A stretch of DNA of 64,000 nt from Pantoea anthophila (GCF_006494375.1 NZ_VHIZ01000012.1:1-64000), one strand, 5' to 3'; shown: positions 36,940 through 48,055, counted from the stretch's first letter. Program-made: numbers and translations. Notes: generated from the letters alone by a model not told the origin.

Positions 36940-38520
36940 ATGGAATTTTTATTCGACCCCTCAATCTGGGCGGGTTTACTGACGCTTGTCGTACTGGAAA
37001 TCGTCCTGGGCATCGACAACCTGGTGTTTATTGCCATTCTGGCCGACAAACTGCCGCCGAAGCAGCGTGATAAAGCGCGCCTGATCGGCCTGTCGCTGGC
37101 GCTGGTGATGCGTCTGGGTCTGCTCTCGCTGATCTCCTGGATGGTTACGCTCACCACGCCGCTCTTCAGCGTCGGCGGTTTCAGCTTTGCCGGTCGTGAT
37201 TTAATCCTGCTGGCCGGGGGCCTGTTCCTGCTGTTCAAAGCGACCATGGAGCTGCACGAAAGGCTGGAGAACCGTCAGCTCGAGGGCGGCGGGAACCGCG
37301 GTTATGCCAGTTTCTGGGCCGTGGTGACACAGATTGTGGTACTGGACGCGGTGTTCTCACTGGATGCCGTTATCACCGCCGTGGGTATGGTGAACCACCT
37401 GCCGGTGATGATGACCGCCGTGGTGATTGCGATGGGTGTGATGCTGCTGGCGTCCAAACCCTTAACCAACTTCGTTAACGCGCATCCGACGGTGGTGGTG
37501 CTCTGCCTGAGCTTCCTGCTGATGATCGGCCTGTCGCTGGTGGCAGAAGGCTTTGGTTTCCATATTCCGAAAGGTTACCTCTATGCGGCGATTGGCTTCT
37601 CAATCCTGATTGAGCTGTTCAACCAGATTGCACGCCGGAACTTTATCCGCCATCAGTCAAACCGGCCGATGCGTGAGCGCACCGCAGAGGCGATTCTGCG
37701 CCTGATGGGCGGTCGCAACCGCGCGCAGACGGCGAGCAGCAGCAATGCAGGCAGCAGCGAAGAGTCTGCGCTGGCCGAGGCGATGCCGCAGGAAGCCTTT
37801 AAAGATGAAGAGCGCTTCATGATTAATGGCGTACTGACGCTGGCGTCCCGCTCCATCCGCAGCATCATGACGCCGCGCGGCGAGATCTCCTGGGTCGATG
37901 CAAACCGTCCGCTGGATGAGATTCGCGATCAGCTGCTGGATACGCCTCACAGCCTCTTCCCGGTCTGCCGGGGCGAGCTGGATGAAATTATCGGTGTGGT
38001 GCGGGCGAAAGAGCTGCTGGTGGCGCTGGAGCATGGCGTGGATGTGGCGACGTTTGCAGCGAATACGCCCACCATCGTGGTGCCTGAAACGCTGGACCCG
38101 ATTAACCTGCTTGGCGTGCTGCGTCGTGCACGTGGCAGCTTCGTCATCGTCACCAATGAGTTTGGCGTCGTGCAGGGGCTGATTACGCCGCTGGACGTGC
38201 TGGAAGCGATTGCGGGTGAATTTCCGGATGAAGATGAAACGCCGGAGATCGTGGCTGATGGGGATGGCTGGTTAGTGAAGGGCGGCACCGATCTGCACTC
38301 GCTGCAGCAGCTGCTCGACTTCCATGAACTGGTCGATCCGACCGAAGATCACGCCTCGCTGGCGGGTCTGCTGATTGCGCAGAAAGGGCAGTTGCCGCTT
38401 CCGGGCGACGTGATCGATATCAGTCCGCTGCACTTTCAGATTATCGAAGCGACCGACTACCGTATCGATCTGGTGCGCGTCACTAAAGATAAGCCACACG
38501 ATGAGGATGAAGAGGCGTAA
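36940..38520 (+). CDS. yoaE: TerC/CBS/CorC-HlyC membrane protein YoaE
   Basis: A 526-residue protein. The N-terminal TerC domain (about 1-235, seven helices) contains [18 protein letters not shown] and [15 protein letters not shown] with membrane acidic residues typical of metal-linked TerC proteins; two CBS domains follow (about 305-430, [21 protein letters not shown] onward), and a CorC/HlyC domain ends the protein (about 440-525). CAGGAGTC precedes the ATG. E. coli YoaE is 518 residues. The transported ion or role is not established. Confidence 0.93.
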   Translation: MEFLFDPSIWAGLLTLVVLEIVLGIDNLVFIAILADKLPPKQRDKARLIGLSLALVMRLGLLSLISWMVTLTTPLFSVGGFSFAGRDLILLAGGLFLLFKATMELHERLENRQLEGGGNRGYASFWAVVTQIVVLDAVFSLDAVITAVGMVNHLPVMMTAVVIAMGVMLLASKPLTNFVNAHPTVVVLCLSFLLMIGLSLVAEGFGFHIPKGYLYAAIGFSILIELFNQIARRNFIRHQSNRPMRERTAEAILRLMGGRNRAQTASSSNAGSSEESALAEAMPQEAFKDEERFMINGVLTLASRSIRSIMTPRGEISWVDANRPLDEIRDQLLDTPHSLFPVCRGELDEIIGVVRAKELLVALEHGVDVATFAANTPTIVVPETLDPINLLGVLRRARGSFVIVTNEFGVVQGLITPLDVLEAIAGEFPDEDETPEIVADGDGWLVKGGTDLHSLQQLLDFHELVDPTEDHASLAGLLIAQKGQLPLPGDVIDISPLHFQIIEATDYRIDLVRVTKDKPHDEDEEA

Positions 38521-38568
38521 CGTTTTTCGATGCGCGGTCTGTTACTGAGGCCGCGCTGACTCTCTCCG

Positions 38569-38603
38569 ACAGCCGCTGCCTGACCGCCACGGCTGTTTTT
38601 TTT
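38569..38603 (+). terminator. intrinsic terminator of yoaE
   Basis: GACAGCC pairs with GGCTGT across a 15-base loop, followed by eight T. Confidence 0.8.
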
Positions 38604-38650
38604 ATCGGTGGCGGCAAAGCGCCAGGACACATCGCTTCCGACGCGTCCGG

Positions 38651-40219
38651 TTATGAGGGCTGCCGCACCTCCAGCCGGTGCTGCGTCAGCCAGGCCGGAA
38701 AGTCCTCCAGCGGCATCGGGCGGGCGAAATAGTAGCCCTGCAGATGATCCACACCGCGTTCGCACAGGTAGGCGGCCTGCTCAGCCGTTTCTACTCCCTC
38801 GGCCACCAGGCTGATGTTCAGGCGCTGCGCCAGGGAAATCACCATATCCGTTACCGTCGCGTTGATCGCGTCCGTGCCGATGGCCGCCGTGAATATCTTG
38901 TCGATCTTCAGCACGTCAGGCTGCAAATCCTTCAGATAGGAGAGCGAGCTGTGACCGGTGCCAAAGTCATCAATTGCCAGTCGCACGCCGATCTCGTGCA
39001 GTTGCGCAATCACCGACTGATCGACCACCGGCAGGGCATCCCGCTCGGTCAGCTCGACCACCAGCTTCGGCACCGGATTGGCAGGCCACCAGAGATTCTG
39101 AAGATCCTGCAGGATGGCACGGTCCCGGAAATGGCTGGCAGCGACGTTGATAGCGATATGAAAGTCTTGGTCATCCGGTAACTGGGGTAACTGCCTGACC
39201 ACCTCATTCAGCACAAAGCGGGTCAGCGGCTTAATCAGGTTCTGACGTTCGGCCAGCGGGATGAACACATCCGGTGCAATCCAGCCCTGGCGGGGGTTAT
39301 GCCAGCGCAGCAGCAGCTCGATGCCGTCGCACTCGCCGCTGCTGCTGTTGATCAGCGGCTGACAGTAGACCATAAACTCATTAGCCGTGATGCCATAACT
39401 GATTTGCCAGCTCAGGCTCATCCGGTTTGCTGTCGCCAGCCAGACAATGTAGCCCATCAGCAGACTGAGCAGCAGCGCCAGCGGCAGTTGTGAGGGCAGG
39501 GTTGCCAGCGCCAGTCGGGTCGGTGAGGGACCATAGAGCGTCAGAGTAAAGGGGTAACGCAGCGAGCCCTGCTCATAGCTCACCTCCTCTTCCGAGGGTA
39601 CGGTCGGCTCAATAAGGGGATTACCATACTCCAGACTCTGGCCGTTGACGTTGAACACGGCACGTTCCACCCAGGGCAGCTGCGGTTCGAGCACATAGTT
39701 GCTCATCATCTCGATGTTAATTACCTGCAGAATCCCGGCGCGGTTATCGAGGCTTCTGGGGGTCCACAGCAGCAGAACCGGCGAGCCTTTCAGCAGGTAT
39801 TGGTCGGTGGACAGGGTCATGCGCTGGTTATTAAAAGCTAAATCGGGGTAGGTCTGGCTGAAGGGGATGGCGCGAGGCCCGTAAATACTGGAGCAGTAGA
39901 TGCTGTCGTTATCCACCAGCAGAATCGCCCGGACGGTCTGCAGGGAAGAGATTTTTTCAATCAGCGGAAAGCGAACGTCCTGACAGGGGACGCCGACCAG
40001 ACCCAGCGTGTTATTGGCGGATACCTCCAGCGGCGAGAACATCCGGTCAAAGCGCATAATCGCTTTGTCGGCAAAATCCATTGCCTGCTGCTCAATACGT
40101 GACTTCTCTTCGATATAGCGAAAGGCCAGCGTGAGTATCAGCACTACGGTGGCGATTGACAGTGCAATAAGCAAACGCTTTCGTCTGAATTGTCCAACAA
40201 ATTGCTGGGCCATATACAT
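38651..40219 (-). CDS. pdeD: cyclic-di-GMP phosphodiesterase PdeD
   Basis: A 522-residue inner-membrane enzyme. Two helices (about 14-34 and 238-262) flank a periplasmic CSS-motif domain with cysteines in VPCQDV and DSIYCSSIYG, which senses redox state through DsbA/DsbB in this family. The cytoplasmic EAL domain has intact catalytic residues: ELLLRW in place of the EAL triplet, NVAASHF, ELTERD, DDFGTGHSSL, LKIDK and AEGVET. It should hydrolyse c-di-GMP, favouring motility over biofilm. Located between yoaE and sdaA, as E. coli yoaD/pdeD. Confidence 0.93.
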   Translation of the reverse strand: MYMAQQFVGQFRRKRLLIALSIATVVLILTLAFRYIEEKSRIEQQAMDFADKAIMRFDRMFSPLEVSANNTLGLVGVPCQDVRFPLIEKISSLQTVRAILLVDNDSIYCSSIYGPRAIPFSQTYPDLAFNNQRMTLSTDQYLLKGSPVLLLWTPRSLDNRAGILQVINIEMMSNYVLEPQLPWVERAVFNVNGQSLEYGNPLIEPTVPSEEEVSYEQGSLRYPFTLTLYGPSPTRLALATLPSQLPLALLLSLLMGYIVWLATANRMSLSWQISYGITANEFMVYCQPLINSSSGECDGIELLLRWHNPRQGWIAPDVFIPLAERQNLIKPLTRFVLNEVVRQLPQLPDDQDFHIAINVAASHFRDRAILQDLQNLWWPANPVPKLVVELTERDALPVVDQSVIAQLHEIGVRLAIDDFGTGHSSLSYLKDLQPDVLKIDKIFTAAIGTDAINATVTDMVISLAQRLNISLVAEGVETAEQAAYLCERGVDHLQGYYFARPMPLEDFPAWLTQHRLEVRQPS

Positions 40220-40425
40220 CAGTATCCACCTTCCCTAAAGCCAGAAAAAAGCAAAAAATATCGGGGTTAATATCGGCACGGCCCCATTAAAATTGAGGCC
40301 GGAATGCAGAAAAGCGGGTCTGGATAGCTGCGCAGGCCGGACGGCTGCGCGGAAAATACTCTACCGTGTAAACCTGCGCTGAGATAGCGCAGGATGCGGA
40401 TTTGATTACGTTTGCACGTTATTTG

Positions 40426-40439
40426 AACGTTTAAACGTT
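40426..40439. promoter_or_regulatory. 14-bp perfect palindrome between sdaA and pdeD
   Basis: AACGTTTAAACGTT is a perfect palindrome about 205 bases upstream of pdeD and immediately beyond the sdaA stop. It could be an operator for pdeD; no matching regulator consensus is known to me. Confidence 0.35.
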
Positions 40440-40443
40440 TCGC

Positions 40444-41808
40444 TTAATCACACTGTACTTTAATGGCCAGACCGCCGCGGGAGGTTTCACGATACTTGGC
40501 ATTCATGTCTTTGCCGGTTTCATACATCGTCTCGATAACCTTATCCAGAGAGACGCGCGGCTCACTGGTGCGGCGCAGGGCCATACGCGCGGCGTTAATC
40601 GCTTTGACAGAGGCGATAGCATTACGCTCAATGCAGGGCACCTGCACCTGTCCGGCGACCGGGTCACAGGTCAGACCCAGGTTATGCTCCATGCCGATCT
40701 CAGCCGCCACGCAGACCTGCTCCGGGCTGCCGCCCAGCAGCTCAGCCAGCCCGGCCGCCGCCATGGAGCAGGCAACGCCGACTTCACCCTGGCAGCCCAC
40801 TTCTGCGCCCGAGATGGAGGCGTTCATCTTATAGAGCACGCCAATCGCCCCCGAGGCGAGGAAGTAACGCAGGAAGATATCGGGCGCTACGGGTTCGATA
40901 AAGTGATCGTAGTAGGCGAGCACCGCAGGCACGATACCGCAGGCACCGTTCGTCGGGGCGGTCACCACCCGGCCGCCCGCCGCGTTCTCTTCATTGACGG
41001 CCAGCGCAAACATATTGATCCAGTCGATCACAATCATCGGGTCGCTGGAGTGTTTGGTTGAGGAGGTGAGCAGGCGACGCAGCGACGCGGCGCGGCGTGG
41101 CACACGCAGAGGACCGGGCAGGACGCCCTCGGTATTCAGACCGCGATCGATACAGGCCTGCATTGTCTGCCAGATCGTGGCGAAGTAGGCATGGATCTCG
41201 TCGCGGCTGTGCAGCGCCAGCTCATTCTTCATCACCAGGCCGGAGAGTGACAGGCCGGTTTCACGGCAGTGCGCCAGCAGATCTTTGGCAGAGTGGAACG
41301 GCCACGGAACCGAGACCTCATCCAGCGCCGACTGGCCGAAATGCTCTTCATCAACAATGAACCCGCCACCCACGGAATAGTAGGTTTTTGACAGGATCAG
41401 CAGGTCGCCGGCAAAGGCCAGCAGGCGCAGGCCATTTTCATGCAGCGAGAGATTCTCACTGCGAAACACCATGCCGCCTTCGCGCGGGAAGTCGACTTCG
41501 TGTGCACCTTTCGCCACCAGCAGTCGCTCACGCTGCTCAACGTCTTTGATAAAGGCGGGGATCGCATCAATATCGACGGTGTCCGGCGATTCGCCCGCCA
41601 GACCCATAATGATGGCGATGTCGGTGTGGTGACCCTTGCCGGTCAGCGACAGGGAACCGTAGACATCCACAGCGATCCGGGTGACCTCCTGCAGCTTTCC
41701 CTGTTCGCACAGCAAGTCCACAAACTGTTTACCCGCTTTCATCGGGCCGACAGTATGCGAACTCGAGGGGCCGATGCCCACTTTGAACATGTCGAAAACA
41801 CTAATCAC
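40444..41808 (-). CDS. sdaA: L-serine ammonia-lyase SdaA
   Basis: A 454-residue iron-sulfur enzyme, identical in length to E. coli SdaA, converting L-serine to pyruvate and ammonia. KVGIGPSSSHTVGPMKAGKQF is the N-terminal signature; cluster cysteines appear in NGACGIVPAVLAYYD, GLTCDPVAGQVQVPCIERNA. I chose the GTG at 41808 (AGGAG eight bases upstream), which gives MISVFDMFKVG, aligned with E. coli MISLFDMFKVG; a GTG at 41817 is too close to the Shine-Dalgarno. Confidence 0.95.
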   Translation of the reverse strand: MISVFDMFKVGIGPSSSHTVGPMKAGKQFVDLLCEQGKLQEVTRIAVDVYGSLSLTGKGHHTDIAIIMGLAGESPDTVDIDAIPAFIKDVEQRERLLVAKGAHEVDFPREGGMVFRSENLSLHENGLRLLAFAGDLLILSKTYYSVGGGFIVDEEHFGQSALDEVSVPWPFHSAKDLLAHCRETGLSLSGLVMKNELALHSRDEIHAYFATIWQTMQACIDRGLNTEGVLPGPLRVPRRAASLRRLLTSSTKHSSDPMIVIDWINMFALAVNEENAAGGRVVTAPTNGACGIVPAVLAYYDHFIEPVAPDIFLRYFLASGAIGVLYKMNASISGAEVGCQGEVGVACSMAAAGLAELLGGSPEQVCVAAEIGMEHNLGLTCDPVAGQVQVPCIERNAIASVKAINAARMALRRTSEPRVSLDKVIETMYETGKDMNAKYRETSRGGLAIKVQCD

Positions 41809-41993
41809 AGGTGACACTCCTCACAATTATTCTCACTCTGCCGGGGCAGTTTATGGCGCTAATAGTAATGGTCATGCACCGGAAAAGAGCAGCTTTTCGC
41901 ATGAAATAAACTTATCAAAACCGATAGAAAATATTATAGCGGGGCCCGGCAGGGAGTTGACGGGCTTCCGGGAGGCTCATGCGGGAAAAGGGG

Positions 41994-42540
41994 TCAGAAA
42001 GCGATCTGCGTGCTCAGTGCGCGGATAATTCCGGCGGTCATCCCCCACACCAGATAATCCTGATAGCGTGACAGCCAGACCGGGTGCCGGACACCGGCCC
42101 GGTGAACCTCCAGCGAACTGTAGCGGCTGAGCTGTAACGCCTCAGCCAGCGGCATCTCAAAGGCGCTGTGCACCTCATCCGGGTTGAGGGTTAAACGCAG
42201 ACTGGCCGGAATGATCCCCAGCACCGGCGTCACCTGAAAACCGGTACTGCTGGTCACCGCAGGCAGCGAACCCAGTATCTCGACCTGCTGCGGTTCGATG
42301 CCCACTTCTTCATGGGCCTCGCGGAGTGCTGTGGCGATCAGCGAAGCGTCGTCGTCATCCTGCATTCCGCCGGGAAAGGCGACCTGTCCGGCATGTTTGC
42401 GCAGGGCGTGCGAGCGCTGCGTCAGCAACAGGCCCGGCTCAGGCCGCGCCACGATGGGCACGAGGACTGCCGCGTGCCGGCCAGAGAGGCGCTGCGTCGT
42501 GCGCGCCGGCTGCTGCAACAGAAAGCGGCAGCGAAAAGTC

Positions 42541-42557
<17 letters not shown>
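41994..42557 (-). CDS. nudL: CoA pyrophosphatase NudL
   Basis: A 187-residue Nudix hydrolase related to E. coli NudL, predicted to cleave CoA and its derivatives. The Nudix box reads [27 protein letters not shown], preceded by the CoA-subfamily motif [21 protein letters not shown]. The start is a TTG at 42557 with GGGAGG upstream; it overlaps the pabB end by 17 bases, so translation is coupled, as in the E. coli pabB-nudL pair. Confidence 0.92.
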
Positions 42558-43920
<1,363 letters not shown>

Positions 43921-44030
43921 CGGGCAGAAAAATCAGCAAGCAAAGAGGCGGTCAGACTGACATATTTTTTCCTGACTGGCACCTGTTAGTTCCGCGTGGG
44001 ATACTGTCTGACCCAACACAGGAGCAGAAC

Positions 44031-44225
44031 ATGTTTACAGGATTACCGGCGCTCTCTCATGAGCAGCAGCAGCAGGCCGTCGAGCGTATTCAGGAATTGA
44101 TGGCAGGGGGGTTATCGAGTGGTCAGGCCATCGCCCAGGTGGCGCAGGAGATCCGGCAGACTCACTCGGGCGAACAGATCCGGGCGCTCTTCGACGACGA
44201 AGATGACGAAAACGAAGAAGAATAA
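44031..44225 (+). CDS. yoaH: YoaH-family protein (UPF0181)
   Basis: A 64-residue protein with the UPF0181 pattern: [41 protein letters not shown], and a strongly acidic tail [22 protein letters not shown] precedes the ATG. It sits between pabB and yoaB exactly as in E. coli. Helical, cytoplasmic, function unknown. Confidence 0.93.
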   Translation: MFTGLPALSHEQQQQAVERIQELMAGGLSSGQAIAQVAQEIRQTHSGEQIRALFDDEDDENEEE

Positions 44226-44237
44226 CGCCCGCTCTGC

Positions 44238-44582
44238 TTAACGTGCAGCGATAATTTTTATCTCAATTTTGTACTTTGGATTTAACAGCCCGGCCTGAAC
44301 CGTACAGCGCACCGGTGCATTACCGGGAGAGACCCAGGCGTCCCAGGCGCGGTTCATGGCAGGGAAATCAGCCTTATCCACCAGAAACAGCGTGGCATCA
44401 AGAATTTTGCTCTTGTCACTGCCGAGACGCGTCAGCATCGCATCAATCACTGCCAGCGCATTGGCCGTCTGCGCTTCGGCGTCGGCGTCCAGGTTTTCCG
44501 GCACGCTGGTGTAGTAGATCGTGTCATTGTGGATCACGGCTTCGGACATACGGTGTTCCGGGTCAATACGGGTAATACTCAT
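44238..44582 (-). CDS. yoaB: RidA-family protein YoaB
   Basis: A 114-residue protein of the RidA/YjgF family, whose members deaminate reactive enamine and imine intermediates in the cytoplasm. The conserved arginine is in NAPVRCTVQAGLLNPKYKIEIKIIA, and YYTSVPENLDADAEAQTANALAVIDAML is typical of the YoaB branch. Length equals E. coli YoaB (114). It converges with yoaH, their ends 12 bases apart. Confidence 0.93.
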   Translation of the reverse strand: MSITRIDPEHRMSEAVIHNDTIYYTSVPENLDADAEAQTANALAVIDAMLTRLGSDKSKILDATLFLVDKADFPAMNRAWDAWVSPGNAPVRCTVQAGLLNPKYKIEIKIIAAR

Positions 44583-44643
44583 CGGCTTCTCCCTGAATAA
44601 AGTGGGAGGTAGCCTGCCATATTCCCCGCATCGCTGTCACCCC

Positions 44644-45002
44644 TCACAGGCAGCGCTTAACAATCGCCTGCCTGTCTGCCATCACCTGAGGTGCCATCCG
44701 GAAGGTGGTAAAATATTTGACCTCTGCCCCTCGCCCGTGAGGCGAGACATCCGCAAAGATAGAATCCTCCCAGGTAAAGACGCTGATCGCACTGCCGCTG
44801 GGCCGGGTATGGGTGTGTCATCGCGGGCAACCACGCTGGTCGTAGACCAGCCGCGATAAATGCAGTCGCTGAGTTGAGGAACGGTGCGGGTGCTCTGGCC
44901 CTGAAAGAGGGGTTCCTGCAGACGCGCCTGATCGGGGGTGGGGGCCTGACAGCTGCAGAGCAGCAGCACGCCAGTCAGAGAGCCGATGCGGAAAGTATTC
45001 AT
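44644..45002 (-). pseudogene. frameshifted lipoprotein gene
   Basis: Starts at the ATG at 45002 with AGGATTGCT upstream. The first frame encodes a lipoprotein signal (VLLLCSC, cysteine 18 as acylation site) and QAPTPDQARLQEPLFQG up to SVVARDD, then runs into an incoherent tail. From about 44820 the coherent sequence continues in another frame as THTRPSGSAISVFTWEDSIF and FTTFRMAPQVMADRQAI, to a TGA at 44646. Removing one AC from the ACAC repeat at the switch restores a single 118-residue protein. Either a recent mutation or a sequencing/assembly error. Family not recognised. Confidence 0.6.
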
Positions 45003-45319
45003 AGCAATCCTCCGCCTGAGTCAGGCAGTCGGGTTAAGGCCATCTGCTTAACGCAGCCTGAAGACATCGTTAAGCCAGTCTCAGCACGTCAGCTTACGGT
45101 TGCCACATCCCAACGGTGGGCCGATTTAATCATTATAATCCGGGTGGTTATTTCCTGCTGTTATCCTCTGTATTTGCTGACTGCGTCACAGGCTTTAGCG
45201 GACAGGCGGGGACGGAATGCGGCAGCGGCCGGCTGGCGAGGCGCGGGAATGCAGGACAGGCCAGGCGTAAAAATGGTATAAATCAGCGAAATATCGCGCC
45301 ACAGGATGAGGATGAGCAC
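45003..45319. other. gap with no gene seen
   Basis: About 315 bases between the divergent frameshifted lipoprotein gene and the next small gene. It should hold both promoters; TATAAA near 45278 with upstream AT-rich bases is a possible -10 element for the 55-residue gene. Nothing else recognised. Confidence 0.4.
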
Positions 45320-45487
45320 ATGGCGAATACGCAGTATCTGTTTTGGGTGATGGCGGGCGCACTGACGCTGCTGTTTATTGTGATATCGGCCTTTGTCGGT
45401 CTCTCTAAAGGCAGTAAGCAGGGTTTTATTACCTTTGCCCTGCTGTTTATTGCCATGCTGGCGGGCGCGTTTTATATCCGGCACTAG
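45320..45487 (+). CDS. small two-helix membrane protein, 55 residues
   Basis: ATG at 45320 with GAGGATGAGCAC upstream opens a 55-residue frame: MANTQYLFWVMAGALTLLFIVIS, a short GLSKGSKQG turn, and FITFALLFIAMLAGAFYIRH. Two membrane helices joined by a basic turn are predicted, both ends outside. The frame is open further upstream but that part reads as non-coding. I do not recognise the family. Confidence 0.65.
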   Translation: MANTQYLFWVMAGALTLLFIVISAFVGLSKGSKQGFITFALLFIAMLAGAFYIRH

Positions 45488-45638
45488 CACAGCGCGGCGT
45501 CACCTCGCGATCGTTTTCAATCTGTTACAACGATCTTACGCCTGGCTCACAGTTCACAAGGAAACTCAGCGGCCTCCGGCGCCGGTTAACTATGATCAGA
45601 TCAAATAGCAGTGCTGCTATTTATCACCGGAGGTAATT

Positions 45639-45746
45639 ATGTCTGAACGTCCAGATTACGATGAGCCATTGCCAGATGATGCTGAGATCTACCCGGAAGA
45701 TGAAGAAGAGGATGAGGAAGACGATCCGACCGTAAGAGATGTCTGA
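45639..45746 (+). CDS. very acidic 35-residue protein
   Basis: ATG at 45639 with a strong CGGAGGTAA upstream. The protein (MSERPDYDEPLPDDAEIYPE, then a run of Glu and Asp, ending DDPTVRDV) has more than half its residues Asp or Glu. It is closely followed by a good terminator, so a short dedicated transcript is likely. Family unknown; the strong ribosome binding site and terminator argue that it is real. Confidence 0.6.
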   Translation: MSERPDYDEPLPDDAEIYPEDEEEDEEDDPTVRDV

Positions 45747-45769
45747 CACCGGTCGCCCCTCTGCTAACA

Positions 45770-45806
45770 CCGCAAAACCGCCTGTGCGCCGTTTTGCGGT
45801 TCTTTA
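45770..45806 (+). terminator. intrinsic terminator after the acidic mini-gene
   Basis: CCGCAAAAC pairs with GTTTTGCGG across a 12-base loop and is followed by TTCTTTATTT; it starts 24 bases after the stop. Confidence 0.85.
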
Positions 45807-46138
45807 TTTCCGCAGCAGATTCATGTGCGATGAAAATAGCGTTCAATCCCGGCTTAAATAATCCTGCGCACGCACAACGTTAATGAAACCCGTCTCTCTT
45901 TCGTCGCACTGGGTTATTTCCTCTCCGTTTCTTCCCCGTATTCACGGACACCGCGAATTAAACGTTCACTGGATGTGACTTTATGCCGCAGGGGAAGCGT
46001 TAACAGCACGTTCAGGAGAACACGCACGCTGTCGGAGAACTGACCATTCCTGCATAACTTATTGATAAGCCTCCGTTTTGCTTTGTCTGTGCAATACTGA
46101 CATAATTACAGTGTTTTTGCCGTTCTTAGTGAGGGTAT
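45807..46138. other. upstream region of yoaA, no gene seen
   Basis: About 330 bases without a supported gene. TAATTA near 46103 could be the -10 of the yoaA promoter. No structured element recognised. Confidence 0.4.
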
Positions 46139-48055
46139 GTGGCAGACGATTTTGCAGTGGATGGCGCGCTGGCGCTGGGTATCCCGGGTTTTAAGCCGCG
46201 GGAAGCACAACGCGAGATGGCACAGGCGGTCTCTGAAGCCGTAAAAGAGCAGGGTGAACTGGTCGTCGAAGCCGGTACCGGTACCGGTAAAACTTACGCT
46301 TACCTGGCACCCGCCTTACGGGCCAATAAAAAAGTGATTGTCTCGACCGGATCCAAAGCGCTGCAGGATCAGCTCTATGGGCGCGATCTGCCCACCATGG
46401 TCAGGGCGCTGAAGTTTAAAGGCAAAACCGCGCTGCTGAAAGGCCGCTCTAACTACCTCTGTCTGGAACGCATGGAACAGCAGTCGATGGCGGGTGGCGA
46501 TCTCACCGCGCAGGCGCTCACCGATCTGGTGACGCTGCGCAGCTGGTCATCACAGACCGAAGATGGCGACATCAGCAGCTGCGCGGGCGTGACCGAAGAC
46601 AGCCCGGTCTGGCCACTGGTCACCAGCACCAACGATAACTGCCTGGGCACCGACTGCCCGCGTTACAAAGAGTGCTTTGTGGTGAAGGCGCGAAAGCGCG
46701 CCATGGACGCGGATGTGGTGGTGGTGAACCACCATCTTTTCCTCGCCGACCTGGTGGTTAAAGAGGGCGGTTTTGGGGAACTGATCCCTGAAGCGGATGT
46801 GATGATCTTTGACGAAGCCCATCAGCTGCCCGACATCGCCAGCCAGTACTTTGGCCAGCAGCTCTCCAGCCGTCAGTTGCTCGACCTCGCCAAAGATATC
46901 ATCATCGCCTACCGCACCGAGGTGCGCGATGCCCAGCAGCTGCAGAAATCCGCTGACCGTCTGGCGCAGTGCGCGCAGGACTTTCGCCTGTCACTGGGCG
47001 ATCCCGGCTATCGCGGGAATCTGCGTGAGCTGCTGAGCGACAACGCCATTCTGCGGATGTTTACGCTGCTGGATGATGCGCTCGAACTCTGTTACGACGT
47101 CATCAAGCTCTCTCTGGGACGTTCAGCCCTGCTGGATGCCGCTTTTGAGCGCGCCGCGCTCTATCGTACCCGGCTGAAACGGCTGCGGGCCATCAACGAG
47201 CCGGGCTACAGCTACTGGTATGAATGTACCTCACGTCACTTTATCCTGGCGCTGACGCCGCTCTCCGTCGCGGAGCGTTTTCGTGAAGTGATGGATAACC
47301 GTAAAGCCGCGTGGATCTTTACCTCAGCCACCCTGGCAGTGGATGAGAAGATGGCGCACTTCTCGGAACGGCTGGGTGTCAATGCGGCAAAAAGCCTGAT
47401 CCTCAACAGCCCGTTCGACTTTGCGAAGCAGGCGCTGCTCTGCGTGCCGCGCAATCTGCCTGAGCCTAACCGTCCGGGGGGCGCCCGCCAGCTGGCCACG
47501 ATGATGAAGCCGCTGATTGACGCCAACAAAGGTCGCTGCTTCTTCCTCTGTACTTCACACCTGATGATGCGTGAGCTGGCGGCCGAATTTCGCGCCTCGA
47601 TGACGCTGCCGGTGCTGGTGCAGGGTGAAACCAGCAAAGGCCAGTTGCTGCAGCAGTTTATTGAGAAGGGGAATGCGCTGCTGGTCGCGACCAGCAGTTT
47701 CTGGGAAGGGGTGGATGTGCGCGGGGATGCTCTGTCGCTGGTGATCATCGACAAGCTGCCTTTTACCTCACCGGAAGATCCGCTGCTGAAAGCCCGGATG
47801 GAAGATTGCCGGATTCGCGGCGGCGATCCCTTTGCGGATGTGCAGTTGCCGGATGCGGTGATCACCCTGAAGCAGGGGGTGGGACGGTTAATCCGTGACA
47901 CCGACGATCGCGGCGTGCTGGTGATTTGCGATCAACGGCTGGTGTCACGCCCTTACGGCGCGCTGTTCCTGAACAGTCTGCCGCCGACGCCGCGCACCCG
48001 CGACATCCGTCGCGCCATCGCCTTTATCCGCCAGCAACCCGAACCAGACGCATAA
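46139..48055 (+). CDS. yoaA: XPD/Rad3-like DNA helicase YoaA
   Basis: A 638-residue iron-sulfur helicase, close in length to E. coli YoaA (636), working with HolC at damaged or stalled replication forks. Walker A is EAGTGTGKT; the DEAH box is in MIFDEAHQLPD; the four cluster cysteines lie between about residues 110 and 180 (SNYLCLERM, SSCAGV, DNCLGTDCPRYKECF). Helicase motifs V and VI include FWEGVDVRGD and QGVGRLIRD. The start is a GTG at 46139 with GAGGG upstream. It precedes tsaB by 44 bases. Confidence 0.95.
   Translation: MADDFAVDGALALGIPGFKPREAQREMAQAVSEAVKEQGELVVEAGTGTGKTYAYLAPALRANKKVIVSTGSKALQDQLYGRDLPTMVRALKFKGKTALLKGRSNYLCLERMEQQSMAGGDLTAQALTDLVTLRSWSSQTEDGDISSCAGVTEDSPVWPLVTSTNDNCLGTDCPRYKECFVVKARKRAMDADVVVVNHHLFLADLVVKEGGFGELIPEADVMIFDEAHQLPDIASQYFGQQLSSRQLLDLAKDIIIAYRTEVRDAQQLQKSADRLAQCAQDFRLSLGDPGYRGNLRELLSDNAILRMFTLLDDALELCYDVIKLSLGRSALLDAAFERAALYRTRLKRLRAINEPGYSYWYECTSRHFILALTPLSVAERFREVMDNRKAAWIFTSATLAVDEKMAHFSERLGVNAAKSLILNSPFDFAKQALLCVPRNLPEPNRPGGARQLATMMKPLIDANKGRCFFLCTSHLMMRELAAEFRASMTLPVLVQGETSKGQLLQQFIEKGNALLVATSSFWEGVDVRGDALSLVIIDKLPFTSPEDPLLKARMEDCRIRGGDPFADVQLPDAVITLKQGVGRLIRDTDDRGVLVICDQRLVSRPYGALFLNSLPPTPRTRDIRRAIAFIRQQPEPDA

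Noticed and set aside
36677..36940. 87-codon frame overlapping the yoaE leader as a protein gene
   Set aside because: Starts at a TTG without Shine-Dalgarno upstream of the predicted transcription start; kept only as part of the leader observation.
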